In this document: one piece after another, positions 1 through 6,827 of the stretch
How positions within the stretch are numbered: the first letter of the stretch is position 1
Layout of the letters: the number at the start of each line of letters is the position of its first letter
Origin: Achromobacter piechaudii NBRC 102461
GTDB lineage: Bacteria; Pseudomonadota; Gammaproteobacteria; Burkholderiales; Burkholderiaceae_B
Direction: 5' to 3'
DNA: 64,000 nt
NCBI RefSeq assembly: GCF_001571245.1
Contig: NZ_BCTK01000015.1
Coordinates: 124,001-188,000 of the forward strand
Translations under genes and position numbers: made by a program
Notes under the pieces: generated by a model
Told to the model about the DNA's origin: nothing
What the model saw: the letters and a program-made list of their open reading frames with translations, nothing else
Databases searched by the model: none

Positions 1-408
1 GTACGGGTTGCCCGCCACGCGCAGGATGCGGTTCTGCGCGGTATCGACGCGCAGCCGCACGCCGCATTGCGTCCAGCATCCCAGGCAGCTGGACGGGCTG
101 ACCGTCTGCCCGGGCTGCGCGCTCAACACGCCGGTCAGCGGGTCGATACGGAATTCGGGCGTCAGCGAATTGCCGCGCACGGCGTGGGCGGTGGGCACGC
201 CGGCCGAGCCTTGGGCCAGGCCCTTGACGGCCCGCGCCACGGTTTCGCCGTAGCCCGCCGCAAAGGCAGCCATGCCGCCCGCGACCATGCCGCCCCGCAC
301 CATCAGCTTGCGCCGCGCGGCGTCTTGCGGCGTGTCGGCCGCGTCATCCGGCGCAGGAGCGCCGGGCTTGTCGTCTTCGTGTTGCTTGTCCATTGCTTTG
401 AATTCCAT
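1..408 (-). CDS. ttrA: Tetrathionate reductase-like molybdopterin subunit A, N-terminal part
   Basis: The first 136 codons are visible; the rest runs off the window at base 1. Residues about 29-50 look like a Tat signal (RRKLMVRGGMVAGG, then an Ala/Gly-rich stretch), so the enzyme is probably exported folded to the periplasm. Near residue 110 is a Cys-rich motif CLGCWTQC, as expected for the N-terminal [4Fe-4S] site of the DMSO-reductase superfamily. The start lies 5 bases after the NrfD-like gene. The gene order iron-sulfur subunit, NrfD, catalytic subunit is that of the Salmonella ttrBCA operon. A related polysulfide, thiosulfate or arsenate reductase cannot be excluded from this fragment. 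A second in-frame ATG lies at 393. Confidence 0.72.
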   Translation of the reverse strand, partial: MEFKAMDKQHEDDKPGAPAPDDAADTPQDAARRKLMVRGGMVAGGMAAFAAGYGETVARAVKGLAQGSAGVPTAHAVRGNSLTPEFRIDPLTGVLSAQPGQTVSPSSCLGCWTQCGVRLRVDTAQNRILRVAGNPY

Positions 409-413
409 TGCTG

Positions 414-1448
414 TCAGCCTGCCAGGCCGCGTTCACGCGCCGGGAAGCTTTCCAGTGCCCAGGTGACCGCGGTGACCAACGCCACGCACAGCCCCAGCAC
501 CCCGACCATGCCCAGCAGCCCATCGCTGCCCCACGGCATGTCGTACAAATACAGGCCGGCGCCAAACTTGGGCACGCCCTGCACGCTCATGAAAACCACC
601 CAGCGAAAGATCCACGCCGCGCCCAACATGGTCAGCGCCAACGCGGCCGAGGGCAGCGGCGCGGCCAGCGCACGCGCGGGCCGTTGCAACAGGGCGATCA
701 TGCAGAAGCCGGTGATGACCGCGCCCGCCAGGCTGATGCGCCAGATGGGAAATTCCGCGAACAGCCGCAACGCTGCGTCAAACGAGGGATCTGCGCCCAA
801 CAGGCCCAGCCCCGCCCAGGCGCTGGCGCTGATTGCCAGCAACGTCACGGCGGTCAGGCTCAGGCCGCGCAGGGTCTCGACCGGCAGGGCCTTCATGCCG
901 CCCGGCAACCAACGGCCCACCAGGAACATCGCGCCCAATGCGCCCAACCATGCCGTCAAGCCGAAGTTCACGGGCAGGAACGCCGTGTGCCACAACGGCC
1001 GCGAGCGCAGCACCATGACTTCCGCGCCGGTGTAGACCAGGATGGAAGCGGCCGACAGCGCCAAGGCCACGGCCAGCAGGCGCAGCCAGCCGATGCGCCC
1101 CCACCACCACGCCGCGCAGAACAGCATCGACAGGCCGATGAAAACCGGCAGCAGCACCGCGCCCAGCCACATCCACGACCACGGCGTCAGGTGCGCGTAG
1201 AAGTGCCAGAATCGGCCGGGTTGATGCAGGTCGGCCAGTAGCGATACAGGCGCTGCGATGGCGCTGACCAGCAGCACGGCGACGGCGGCAGGCAGCAGGC
1301 GGCGCACCGGCGAGCCGGCATGGCCGAACGCCGCAACCGCTGCCGTCAACGCCGTCGTGGCCGCGATGCCGATAAGAAAGAAATACTGCACGGCCCATGG
1401 CAACCAGGCGGCGTCATAGACCGGCGTGAGCAATTCCGAGATCTGCAT
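414..1448 (-). CDS. ttrC: NrfD/TtrC-family membrane subunit of the reductase
   Basis: A 344-residue polytopic protein beginning MQISELLTPVYDAAW, with about nine hydrophobic segments. It would be the quinol-oxidising membrane anchor that passes electrons to the ferredoxin-like subunit. The open frame continues upstream to 1520, but the ATG at 1448 has a good Shine-Dalgarno (AAGGGGA) and gives the length expected of TtrC (about 340 residues). It lies 19 bases after ttrB and 5 bases before ttrA, so the three are almost certainly co-transcribed. The last residues are polar and lie after the final membrane helix. The family assignment rests on the hydrophobic pattern and context; there are few invariant residues to check. 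Confidence 0.78.
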   Translation of the reverse strand: MQISELLTPVYDAAWLPWAVQYFFLIGIAATTALTAAVAAFGHAGSPVRRLLPAAVAVLLVSAIAAPVSLLADLHQPGRFWHFYAHLTPWSWMWLGAVLLPVFIGLSMLFCAAWWWGRIGWLRLLAVALALSAASILVYTGAEVMVLRSRPLWHTAFLPVNFGLTAWLGALGAMFLVGRWLPGGMKALPVETLRGLSLTAVTLLAISASAWAGLGLLGADPSFDAALRLFAEFPIWRISLAGAVITGFCMIALLQRPARALAAPLPSAALALTMLGAAWIFRWVVFMSVQGVPKFGAGLYLYDMPWGSDGLLGMVGVLGLCVALVTAVTWALESFPARERGLAG

Positions 1449-1467
1449 GAAAGTCCCCTTCGATGGC

Positions 1468-2238
1468 TCAATGTCCGCCCGCCAGGCGCACGCCGGCCTG
1501 GCCGTCGACCTGGTGGACAAACGCGTCGGGCAAGCCGATGTAATAAACGTGGGGGTCGGTCTTCATCTCGGGTTTGAGGACCTTGACGTCGGCCTTGTGC
1601 TCGACCAGCAGCTTCGAGATGGCGCTGTTTGGGTCATTCATGTCGCCGATGACGCGCGCGCCGCCCACGCAGCTTTCCACGCAGGCCGGCAACAGCCCCG
1701 CTTCCAGGCGGTGTTCGCAGAACGTGCACTTGTCGGCCGTCTGCGTGTCGTGGTTGATGAAGCGGGCGTCGTAGGGACAGGCCTGCACGCAGTAGGCGCA
1801 TCCGACACAGCGTTCGTTGTCGACCAGCACGATGCCGTCTTCGCGTTGAAAGGTGGCCTGCACCGGACAGACCGGCACGCAAGGTGGGTTGTCGCAGTGG
1901 TTGCACAGGCGCGGCAACATCACCATGGCGCAGGGGCTGCCATCGTCGGGCGTGACTTCGTATTGCAGGACGGTGGTGCGGAACTGCCCGATCGGAGGCA
2001 GGTTCTCCAACGAACAGCTGACCGTACAGGACTGGCAGCCGATGCATTTGCGCATATCGACAACCATGCCGTAACGCTTGCCGGCCATGCCCGGGCGGCG
2101 CGGGGGCTGGCTGTTCAGGCCAGTGGCTTCGGCGTGGATGGGGATGACGGTGGCTGCGGCGCCTAGGCCAAGCAGCCCTTTCAGAAAACCGCGTTTACCG
2201 CGTAGAGGGGGCTCTGCTGGAGCGGGGGATGGGGGCAT
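1468..2238 (-). CDS. ttrB: Four-cluster ferredoxin subunit, TtrB-like
   Basis: 256 residues with four Cys-rich [4Fe-4S] motifs in the usual order: CIGCQSCTVSC (about 65-75), CNHCDNPPCVPVC (about 111-123), CVGCAYCVQAC (about 143-153) and CTFC...CVESC (about 170-190). This is the electron-transfer subunit between the NrfD quinol oxidase and the molybdenum subunit. The N-terminus (KRGFLKGLLGLGAAATV) resembles a Tat signal with KR in place of the twin arginine, which would place the complex on the periplasmic side. It is the first gene of the operon. A GAGAAG Shine-Dalgarno precedes the ATG, and a perfect FNR-type box is centred 73 bases upstream. Confidence 0.85.
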   Translation of the reverse strand: MPPSPAPAEPPLRGKRGFLKGLLGLGAAATVIPIHAEATGLNSQPPRRPGMAGKRYGMVVDMRKCIGCQSCTVSCSLENLPPIGQFRTTVLQYEVTPDDGSPCAMVMLPRLCNHCDNPPCVPVCPVQATFQREDGIVLVDNERCVGCAYCVQACPYDARFINHDTQTADKCTFCEHRLEAGLLPACVESCVGGARVIGDMNDPNSAISKLLVEHKADVKVLKPEMKTDPHVYYIGLPDAFVHQVDGQAGVRLAGGH

Positions 2239-2304
2239 TGCGTACTTCTCCGGGCTGGTAACTTCTTGTTGTTATTACCTTATCACCGGGAGTTATATAG
2301 AAAG

Positions 2305-2318
2305 TTGATATGCATCAA
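2305..2318. promoter_or_regulatory. Perfect FNR/ANR box upstream of ttrBCA
   Basis: TTGATATGCATCAA matches the FNR consensus TTGAT-N4-ATCAA at all ten defined positions and is fully palindromic. Its centre is 73 bases from the ttrB start codon. If it acts as a class II activator site at -41.5, transcription would start near 2270 with a leader of about 30 bases. This fits oxygen-controlled expression of an anaerobic reductase. No two-component TtrRS pair is visible in the window. Confidence 0.8.
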
Positions 2319-2386
2319 ATCGGGGACAGAGAAGCGCGATCGAGAGGCAAAGGTGCGCACGCGGCCAGGCTTCGTTGCGCGGGAGT

Positions 2387-2505
2387 GTCGGGTCGGTCGG
2401 GTCGGGCTGGGTCGGGTCGGATCGGATCGGATCGAATCGGATCGGATCGGGCCGGATCGGATCGGGCTGGATCGGGCTGGTCGGATCGCGCCGGATCGGG
2501 CTGGG
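2387..2505. repeat. Degenerate 5-bp tandem array (GGATC/GGGTC/GGGCT)
   Basis: About 120 bases are built of 5-base units of the form GG(A/G/C)TC or close variants. There are ten GATC tetramers between about 2420 and 2490, and one more near 2549. The array lies in the 320-base spacer between the end of the DNA glycosylase gene and ttrB, upstream of the FNR box. Because the unit length is not a multiple of three, it stays open in several frames and creates spurious ORFs rich in R, D, I and G. No coding gene is supported here. Its length may vary by slippage. Confidence 0.85.
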
Positions 2506-2558
2506 TTGAACCGGGCGGTGCCGGATTGGGCGGAGTCTCGTCTAGCCGGATCGGTACG

Positions 2559-3080
2559 TCAGAACGTCAGCGCACGCCGCCAGGCGGCCAGCTTCGATTC
2601 GAAGGACGCGGCCGCATGGGCGGGGCTGGTGGACGGCAGATCCACGTAATCCAGCGCGCGCGGCAGCGTGGGCAGCACGTGCCGGCGGTACAGCGCTGCG
2701 GCCTTCGCGCCGTTGAAGCAAATGCGCGTGATGGCCGGATGCGCCGCCAGGAAAGCGGCGAAGTCGTTGGGCACGAGCGTGTCGCGACGGATGTCGGCGT
2801 CCAGGCTGCCGGGCCGTTCGCACGCATGCAGCACATCCCATAGCGCTACGCGGGCCGCCTGTAGCGCCGCCAGTCGGGCGGGATAGTCCAGCGCCGGGTC
2901 GAAACCCAGCACCTGCCCGGCGATCGGCCAGAAGGTATTGCGCGGATGCGCGTAGTAGCGCGCCTGCCTGAGCGAAGCGACGCCCGGCATGGAACCGAGC
3001 ACCAGCACCCGGGCGTCGGGCGCGGAGACGGGGGCAAAGCCCCAAATCTGGTCCGGGCGCTCTGGTGGCGCGGCAGTCAT
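2559..3080 (-). CDS. DNA-deoxyinosine glycosylase (UDG superfamily, family 6-like)
   Basis: A 173-residue enzyme with the compact UDG fold signature. Motif A is LVLGSMPGVASLRQARYYAH followed by PRNTFWP; further on are LWDVLHACER, a NDFAAFL block, and the motif B region RICFNGAKA. This arrangement is typical of hypoxanthine-DNA glycosylases, which remove deaminated adenine in base excision repair. The ATG at 3080 is chosen because homologues start just before the DARVLVLGSMPG strand and a GGA lies 7 bases upstream. In-frame starts at 3092 and 3146 are possible. Mug/TDG-type activity is the main alternative. The gene runs toward the GGATC array and no terminator is visible. Confidence 0.8.
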   Translation of the reverse strand: MTAAPPERPDQIWGFAPVSAPDARVLVLGSMPGVASLRQARYYAHPRNTFWPIAGQVLGFDPALDYPARLAALQAARVALWDVLHACERPGSLDADIRRDTLVPNDFAAFLAAHPAITRICFNGAKAAALYRRHVLPTLPRALDYVDLPSTSPAHAAASFESKLAAWRRALTF

Positions 3081-3127
3081 GTGTGGTTCCATGGCAGCAG
3101 CATACAGCCCGATGGCGCGCAGGCTTG

Positions 3128-3250
3128 CTAGGACAGCGTCGGCCATAGCATCCAGAGCTTGCCCAGCAGGAGGCCCACGGCCATGACGAGGGCGGCGACG
3201 CTCAGGACGGAGGCGCGCGGGCGGAATCGGGAAAACGCGGAAGAGATCAT
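3128..3250 (-). CDS. Possible 40-residue membrane protein
   Basis: A short frame beginning MISSAFSRFRPRAS, followed by a hydrophobic segment of about 20 residues (SVLSVAALVMAVGLLLGKLW) and ending LWPTLS. A positively charged N-terminus followed by one membrane helix gives a plausible small inner-membrane protein. It lies directly upstream of the glycosylase gene on the same strand. The Shine-Dalgarno is poor, and I recognise no family. It may be non-coding. Confidence 0.3.
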   Translation of the reverse strand: MISSAFSRFRPRASVLSVAALVMAVGLLLGKLWMLWPTLS

Positions 3251-3603
3251 GGGCATGGTGGTCGGGCGGGCAAGGTCAGGGCTCGGGCCAGAGACCGAAC
3301 AACGTCCGGCTGGCGGCAAGGAAGAAAGGAAGGAAAGAAGAAATGAAGAAACAACGACACGATAGGGAGCCCACCACGCCCTCAAAATCGGATTATTCTT
3401 AAAAAACAGCGCCTCGTCCTTCTGGCTGATGGCGCAACGGATGAGCCGCCATTAATCAAAAACGCCTCGGGGAAAGCCGGCAATCGTCCGATTCATGGAA
3501 CAGTCCATATCAAAAGCCGTCACTACAAAAACCGCTGTTCCGCCCTAATCTTTAGCCCCATGACGAACGGCCCCGGGGGGGCCGCGCTATAGGAATAGAC
3601 ACC
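3251..3603. other. Intergenic region with purine tract and G7 hairpin
   Basis: No convincing gene. Bases 3319-3352 are almost pure purine (GGAAG/GAAAG units) and 3363-3470 is AT-richer than the surroundings, probably holding the divergent promoters for the small minus-strand frame and for pirin. Bases 3568-3584 form a perfect 7-bp GC hairpin (CGGCCCC/GGGGCCG) that includes a run of seven G, ending a few bases before the pirin Shine-Dalgarno (AGGA at 3591). This could reduce translation initiation. A long minus-strand frame crosses the region but is a codon-position shadow of pirin. Confidence 0.6.
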
Positions 3604-4467
3604 ATGAAGAAGATCCTCGGCCTGCACGCCGCACCTCGCCCACATTGGGTGGGAGACGGATTTCCCGTGCGCTCGATGTTCTCGTACAACGACAAGGGCA
3701 AGAACGTCAGCCCCTTCCTGCTGCTCGATTACGCGGGTCCGGCCACGTTCGAGCCGGCCGAGCACCCGCGCGGCGTGGGCCAGCACCCCCATCGCGGCTT
3801 CGAAACCGTCACCATCGTCTACCAGGGCGAAGTCGAACATCGGGACTCCACCGGCAACGGCGGCGTCATCGGCCCCGGCGACGTGCAATGGATGACGGCG
3901 GCCTCGGGCATCCTGCATGAAGAGTTTCATTCCCCCGCGTTCACGCGTACGGGCGGCGAATTGGAAATGGTGCAGTTGTGGGTCAACCTGCCGGCCAAGG
4001 ACAAAGGCGCGGCGGCGGGCTATCAGGGCATTCTGAACGCGGACATTCCGGTAGCAGCCTTGCCCGACGAGGCGGGCAGCGTGCGCGTGATCGCCGGAAA
4101 CTTCGCGGGCCATGCCGGCCCGGCGCACACCTTCACGCCGATGGACGTGTGGGACGTGCGCCTGAACGCGGGCAAGTCCGCGACCTTCCCGGTGGCAGCC
4201 GGCCGCAACAGCATGCTGGTGGTGCTGCGCGGCACGTTGCTGATCAACGGCGAATCGGTCGCGCGCGACGCGCAGTTGGCGCTGTTCTCGCAGGAAGGCG
4301 AAGACATCACCGTCGAGGCCAACAACGACGCCGTGTTCCTGGTGTTGAGCGGCGAACCGATAGACGAACCGGTGGTGGGCTACGGCCCCTTCGTGATGAA
4401 CACGCAAGCGCAGATCGTCGAAGCCATCCAGGACTTCAATGCGGGGCGCTACGGCAAGATGCATTGA
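3604..4467 (+). CDS. Pirin family bicupin protein
   Basis: 287 residues, the normal pirin length. The N-terminal cupin carries the metal site: H61 and H63 in GQHPHRGFET, H105 and E107 in ILHEEFHS, matching the three His and one Glu of characterised pirins. Bacterial pirins bind Fe(II) or similar metals; some have quercetin 2,3-dioxygenase activity, others act as redox-responsive partners of metabolic enzymes or regulators, so the role here is open. The conserved C-terminal cupin follows (about 170-270). An AGGA Shine-Dalgarno precedes the ATG and a strong terminator follows, so it is probably monocistronic. Confidence 0.92.
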   Translation: MKKILGLHAAPRPHWVGDGFPVRSMFSYNDKGKNVSPFLLLDYAGPATFEPAEHPRGVGQHPHRGFETVTIVYQGEVEHRDSTGNGGVIGPGDVQWMTAASGILHEEFHSPAFTRTGGELEMVQLWVNLPAKDKGAAAGYQGILNADIPVAALPDEAGSVRVIAGNFAGHAGPAHTFTPMDVWDVRLNAGKSATFPVAAGRNSMLVVLRGTLLINGESVARDAQLALFSQEGEDITVEANNDAVFLVLSGEPIDEPVVGYGPFVMNTQAQIVEAIQDFNAGRYGKMH

Positions 4468-4493
4468 CGCCGCCCCGGTGTTCTTGCACGCGC

Positions 4494-4525
4494 AAAAAGC
4501 CGCGAGGTTGCTCCCGCGGCTTTTT
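4494..4525 (+). terminator. Rho-independent terminator after pirin
   Basis: A perfect 11-bp stem (AAAAAGCCGCG and CGCGGCTTTTT) with a 10-base loop begins 26 bases after the pirin stop. The A-run and T-run on either side make it potentially bidirectional, but no minus-strand gene ends beside it. Confidence 0.9.
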
Positions 4526-4716
4526 ACTGTCCGGTCAAAACTGCAACCGTGCCGGCGAGTGAGTGCGTAGCAGGGATGGCGCCCAAAAGATGCGACAGCG
4601 GCGGTGTCGAGGCGGGCGATGGCGACATGCCGATCCGGCGGCCAACGGGCCGATGAGGCGGCGCCGGGGCGTCCATGCACCCGGTCCATGCTGAACTGAG
4701 CAGACCCGGTAGCGCC

Positions 4717-5316
4717 CTACCGGAAAGCCGCCCAGGCCAGGCTCAAGGAGAACACGCCCAGCAGCAACGACGCCCCGCGCTGCACCTGCGCCGGGTTGAT
4801 CCAGCGCATTTTCCGGCTGCCCAGCGACGCACCGAAGGCGACCCACAGCAATCCGACGGGCAACAACAACGCCGCGAAGATCGCCATGGCGGCGAGGTAA
4901 TCCGGCACGCTCAGGAACGCGGCGGACGGAAAAATCGCGCTGGCGAAAAGTATGCCCTTGGGATTGAGCAGCGTCGCCACGAACAGCGCGCGCATGCCGA
5001 TCATCCGCTGGGCGGCCGACGGCACGGCGCTGGCGGCCCGCCACATGCGGATCGCCAGATAAGCGATATACGCGCTGGCTGACACGCGGACGACGACGGG
5101 CAGCCAGGGCACGGCATGCGAGGCCTGCTCAAGAAAGCGGCCCCAGACGGTAATGGAGATGACGTAGCCCGCCAGCTCCGCCCCGGTCAGCCGCGCGGAC
5201 GGCCCAAACCCTTGGCGCAGACCGGCCGCAGCCAGCAACGTGTTGGTGGGACCGGGCATCGCCAGGATGAAGGCGACACCTGCGATGAACCATCCCAAGG
5301 AGGTAGCAGTGAACAT
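4717..5316 (-). CDS. LysE/RhtB family exporter
   Basis: 199 residues, about six hydrophobic segments, beginning MFTATSLGWFIAGVAF. The N-terminal block AMPGPTNTLLAAAGLRQG is the conserved PGP signature of LysE/RhtB amino-acid exporters, and LLNPKGILFASAIFP is the second conserved loop. Such proteins export basic or neutral amino acids or small metabolites; the substrate cannot be read from the sequence. The ATG at 5316 gives the standard family length. No neighbouring gene shares its strand closely, so it is probably transcribed alone. Confidence 0.85.
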   Translation of the reverse strand: MFTATSLGWFIAGVAFILAMPGPTNTLLAAAGLRQGFGPSARLTGAELAGYVISITVWGRFLEQASHAVPWLPVVVRVSASAYIAYLAIRMWRAASAVPSAAQRMIGMRALFVATLLNPKGILFASAIFPSAAFLSVPDYLAAMAIFAALLLPVGLLWVAFGASLGSRKMRWINPAQVQRGASLLLGVFSLSLAWAAFR

Positions 5317-5554
5317 GTGAACGAAGGCCGTCGGAAAAAGAGGCCGTCTTGTATCACGGCCACAAAGCGGCGGGCAATTGTCGCGGGGTGTTGTAACACT
5401 GAGCTGACATACGACGGGTTGTATTGCGCAGCGCAGGAGCAGCCACCGCCAGCCGCACCCTGCAATCGCTGTCCGCAGGCTGCGGCGGCTTCGTGAAATC
5501 GGACCATTAGCATGCGCGTGGCCGCGCCTGTCTCAAGCCCGCAAGCGCCCCGCC

Positions 5555-6184
5555 CTACCCGACCCGCCGCCAGACGCTGGCCAGCCACGGCTGCTGTTCA
5601 CGCGGCAAGCCGTCGGGCCGGTAATAGTGTTCAAGCTCTTCGAAGCCGGCGTCCAGCAGCAAGGCCCGCCAGCCCTCCAGGTCGTGATACGCGCCGTAGC
5701 GGCCGCGATTCCAGCCTTCCTGGTTGCCGCCGCGAGGGTTGGAACAAAAGAGCACGCCGCCAGGGCGCAGCGCCGTTCGCAGCTCGCGCAGCACGCGCGG
5801 CAATTCCTGCCCGGGCACATGGAACAGGACCGCGTTGGCGAAGATGCCGTCAAAGCGTTCGGAGGGCAGCGCCAGTTGCAGGAAGTCCTGGCGCCACACT
5901 TCGCAGCCCGAAGCGGCGCGCGCCATTTCCACGAAGCTTTGCGTGCCGTCCAGACCGACGGGCCGATGGCCCAGCGCGACGAAGGTTTTCAGGTCCCGGC
6001 CGGGGCCGCAGCCCAGATCGAGGATGTCGTACGGCGGCTCGCCGCGAATATGGCGCAGCAGCGCGGCGATGTTCTGGCTGACGTCGTGCTCGCGTGTGCC
6101 GGCCTCGAACGCCTCGGCGTTCTCTTCGTAGTTCGCCAAGGTCAGCGCGGTGATCTTGGCCAGGTCTTGCGGGTCGAGTTTCAT
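5555..6184 (-). CDS. Class I SAM-dependent methyltransferase
   Basis: 209 residues. Motif I, ILDLGCGPGRD, is at about 54-64 and is followed by an acidic residue in VGLDGTQ that should hold the SAM ribose; a later block, FDGIFANAVLFHVP, is the usual motif after motif II. These show a Rossmann methyltransferase of the Methyltransf_11/25 type. The substrate is unknown. Its ATG overlaps the stop of the preceding DUF1016-like gene (TGATG), so the two are translationally coupled. A GTG one codon earlier is an alternative start. No catalytic residue distinguishes small-molecule from protein substrates. Confidence 0.85.
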   Translation of the reverse strand: MKLDPQDLAKITALTLANYEENAEAFEAGTREHDVSQNIAALLRHIRGEPPYDILDLGCGPGRDLKTFVALGHRPVGLDGTQSFVEMARAASGCEVWRQDFLQLALPSERFDGIFANAVLFHVPGQELPRVLRELRTALRPGGVLFCSNPRGGNQEGWNRGRYGAYHDLEGWRALLLDAGFEELEHYYRPDGLPREQQPWLASVWRRVG

Positions 6185-6729
6185 CACGGCATTGTGCCTG
6201 GATCGTGCGGCGCGCGTTGCGCAATTCGCGCCCTCGCACGGCGCGAAGCCTGTTGCAGACGCTGCGCCAGCACCGCGCGCGGCGGCAGGTCGGTGGGGTA
6301 TGGGGCCGCCTGCACGCCGGTGTCGGCAAGCTCCAGCAGCTGGATATATTCGGCTTGCATGGCCGCGCAGACGATCATGCCCAGCGGCGTGCCTTCGTGG
6401 GACCGGCGTTCGAACTTGTCCAGCCAGCGCAGGCAGGCTTCCATCTGGTCTTCGCTTATCGGCCGCGATTCGTCCAGCAGCACCGAAATGGCCACCAGGC
6501 GGCGCAGCTTGCGATGAAACAGCAGCAGGTCCAGCGTGTGGCTGGCGTCATCGACCTTGATGACCTTTTGCCGGCCCACGAACGCAAAGCCGACATCCAG
6601 ACCCATCACAAAAGACTCCATATCGCCCACGACGGCCGCTTGCAGCTCATGCGCCAGCGCGGGCCATGCGTCGGCCTGCACCGGCAGCCCTGCCCTGTTG
6701 CCGGACTCGTTCATTTTCCACTTCGCCAC
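6184..6729 (-). CDS. Truncated DUF1016 (YhcG-type PDDEXK) protein, catalytically degenerate
   Basis: 181 residues covering only the C-terminal half of the DUF1016/YhcG family (full length about 340). Recognisable blocks are VGFAFVGRQKVI, LDLLLFHRKLRRLVAI, GTPLGMIVC and the LP near the end. The nuclease core normally reads D-L-L-F-Y-H-R followed by I-E-L-K. Here the Asp is kept, but the strand reads AISVLL, so both the Glu and the Lys of the E-x-K pair are lost. Nuclease activity is therefore unlikely. The GTG at 6729 is preferred because a perfect GAGGAGG lies 7 bases upstream; an earlier GTG at 6735 is too close to it. It is coupled to the methyltransferase downstream. Confidence 0.75.
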   Translation of the reverse strand: MAKWKMNESGNRAGLPVQADAWPALAHELQAAVVGDMESFVMGLDVGFAFVGRQKVIKVDDASHTLDLLLFHRKLRRLVAISVLLDESRPISEDQMEACLRWLDKFERRSHEGTPLGMIVCAAMQAEYIQLLELADTGVQAAPYPTDLPPRAVLAQRLQQASRRARARIAQRAPHDPGTMP

Positions 6730-6778
6730 GACCACACCTCCTCAGATACCTGAAAGAAGCGGCCATCATGAAATAGAA

Positions 6779-6809
6779 AAGCCCGCGCGCCTACAGGGCA
6801 CGCGGGCTT
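6779..6809 (-). terminator. Terminator downstream of pckG
   Basis: A perfect 9-bp stem (AAGCCCGCG and CGCGGGCTT) with a 13-base loop starts 18 bases beyond the pckG stop. On the minus strand it is followed by a T-rich stretch (TTCTATTT). It separates pckG from the DUF1016-like gene. Confidence 0.82.
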
Positions 6810-6827
6810 ATAGGACCAAGTCCCAGG

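Noticed and set aside
2387..2505. Pentamer array considered as a CRISPR array
   Set aside because: Units are 5 bases and contiguous without spacers; no cas genes nearby.
2266..2649. Plus-strand frame through the pentamer array
   Set aside because: Its repetitive R/D/I/G sequence is a direct product of the 5-bp repeat and has no gene-like start.
3523..4689. 388-codon minus-strand frame over pirin
   Set aside because: Crosses the pirin gene and its strong terminator; shadow composition.
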